64,000 nt of DNA from Actinostola sp. cb2023. Its lineage: Eukaryota > Cnidaria > Anthozoa > Actiniaria > Actinostolidae. The notes beneath the pieces were generated by a model. The model was not told where the DNA came from and searched no databases. It saw only the letters and a list, made by a program, of their open reading frames with translations. The position numbers and the translations under genes are program-made. This document shows, one piece after another, positions 63,215 to 64,000 of the stretch. Where the stretch lies: contig JAUJYZ010000026.1 in NCBI GenBank assembly GCA_033675265.1, forward strand, positions 94,501-158,500, given 5' to 3'. Within the stretch, counting starts at the first letter, position 1. Each line of letters opens with the position of its first letter.

Positions 63215-64000
63215 TTATTGATTGGACAGGTATGACTCTAGTGATGGTGGATTAAGGTCAAAAAAGCTGCTTACAAGAGAACCATACAAACATGTATGGC
63301 AATTAGTCAAGATGGTTGACACTAAATAGTATTTTGCAACAGGTTGCAGTAAAACTTTTAGATTTTTTTTGAAATCTAAGAAAGCAAAGTTCTGAACTAT
63401 TTTCCCGAAACCCCACTCCACGCTTACTCTGACTTTGCTCATGGCTCTGTTGAATTCTTGTTCATCAGCTGTCAAGTTGGCACCTCGAAAAGGTGCTAAT
63501 ATATTTTGTGAAATACCATATGCTGGGTCTCCATATAGCACATAGGGCTCGCCATTAGGTTTAACAAGCCTTTGCAACTCGGGTAACAGGTCACTCATTC
63601 CAAGCATAAATGCATCATGACACCTCCCCTCTATTGGACCAAACATGTGTGCAATCAAGCCAGTGGGGGCCTGAACTGACTGAAAGGAAAAATGTTTAAT
63701 TACATATACACCTGTTTTCAAAAACGTTGCCCATTTACAAAATACAAAATAGTAAACTAGCAAAAAAGGATTTAATTAGAGAAACAAAAGAAATACACTC
63801 AAGCTGAACTCTAGCTCATTGTTTCTCTAATGAATTCCTTTTTACTATTTTATTATTTTGTATTTTGTAAATGGGCAACGTTTTTGAAAACAGGTGTATT
63901 TATATAATACATATTTGTATATTCATCAGTGACAAAGAGTAATGAAATAAATGTGTGTTTATAATATATATCTTACCTGAAATTTTAGACAGTGAATTCT
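63215..64000 (-). CDS. PIF/Harbinger DDE transposase, 3' exons (partial at window edge)
   Basis: The last exon (63679-63215) has GLIAHMFGPIEGRCHDAFML, YGDPAYGIS (an Asp of the DDE triad), NRAMSKVRVSVEWGFGKI (the Glu in VEWGF) and a C-terminal NCHTCLYG. An intron (63976-63680, GTAAG donor, TTTTCCTTTCAG acceptor) precedes an exon running off the right edge whose last codons read HCLKFQ. This matches DDE_Tnp_4 Harbinger transposases, usually paired with a Myb-like protein as here. The N-terminal half lies outside the window, so integrity cannot be judged. Confidence 0.85.
63705..63899. mobile_element. Intronic inverted repeat (about 195 bp)
   Basis: TACACCTGTTTTCAAAAACG mirrors CGTTTTTGAAAACAGGTGTA, and ATTTACAAAATACAAAATAG is mirrored too. 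It is a short MITE inside the Harbinger transposase intron. Confidence 0.7.

Overview
This window is intron-bearing, transposon-rich animal DNA, most likely from a cnidarian such as a coral or sea anemone. That placement is an inference from the moderately AT-rich composition and the mix of families (Crypton, Ngaro, Penelope-like, PIF/Harbinger, P-like transposase, Polinton-like, HEEADTR/CXC multicopy genes); nothing in the sequence proves the species. No intact ordinary housekeeping gene was recognised. Almost every coding region belongs to a mobile element, an endogenous virus-like element, or a decaying multicopy gene family.

Layout. 0-17.6 kb: a frameshifted Crypton-type tyrosine recombinase, several MITEs (pogo-, piggyBac- and hAT-like), a broken HEEADTR/CXC-domain gene, a HECT-like gene fragment, two large fold-back elements (one almost perfect, 1,068 bp), and a spliced tyrosine-recombinase gene. 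17.67-33.3 kb: a Polinton/Maverick-like endogenous virus. It encodes protein-primed-type DNA polymerase B, a retroviral-type integrase, a double-jelly-roll-like capsid protein fused to a packaging ATPase, a possible sliding clamp, a VLTF3-like late transcription factor, and a run of small membrane or virion-type proteins. Its left end is missing, it carries several frameshifts and stops, and a 5'-truncated Penelope-like retroelement has split one gene. Nearly all its genes start at an AT-rich box (TATATA/TAATATAT) touching the ATG. 35.13-38.27 kb: a 3,147-bp TA-flanked DD34E transposon with TIRs of nearly 300 bp. It holds the transposase and, divergently, a spliced gene with a DM (doublesex/mab-3) DNA-binding domain. 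41-42.1 kb: an integrase-core pseudogene. 44.27-50.60 kb: a Ngaro-type tyrosine-recombinase retrotransposon with split direct repeats, gag, RT-RNase H, recombinase, an SGNH hydrolase and a 27-bp minisatellite. 50.8-59.3 kb: a second HECT-like gene, a P-element-like transposase gene, a RecQ-like helicase gene (the first and last visibly broken, the middle one incomplete), and many short MITEs. 60.0-64.0 kb: a PIF/Harbinger pair (Myb/SANT-like gene and DDE transposase), with a TTAA-flanked MITE inside the Myb-like coding exon.

How the parts fit. The Polinton-like genes form a replication/integration block (polymerase, integrase, clamp), a morphogenesis block (capsid, ATPase, small membrane proteins) and a likely late-gene regulator. 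The start-codon motif suggests the element was, or descends from, something with its own late transcription programme. The DD34E/DM element pairs mobilisation with a host-like DNA-binding protein, a combination I do not recognise from described transposon families. Exon calls rest on reading GT/AG boundaries by eye, and family calls on motif recognition without any search.
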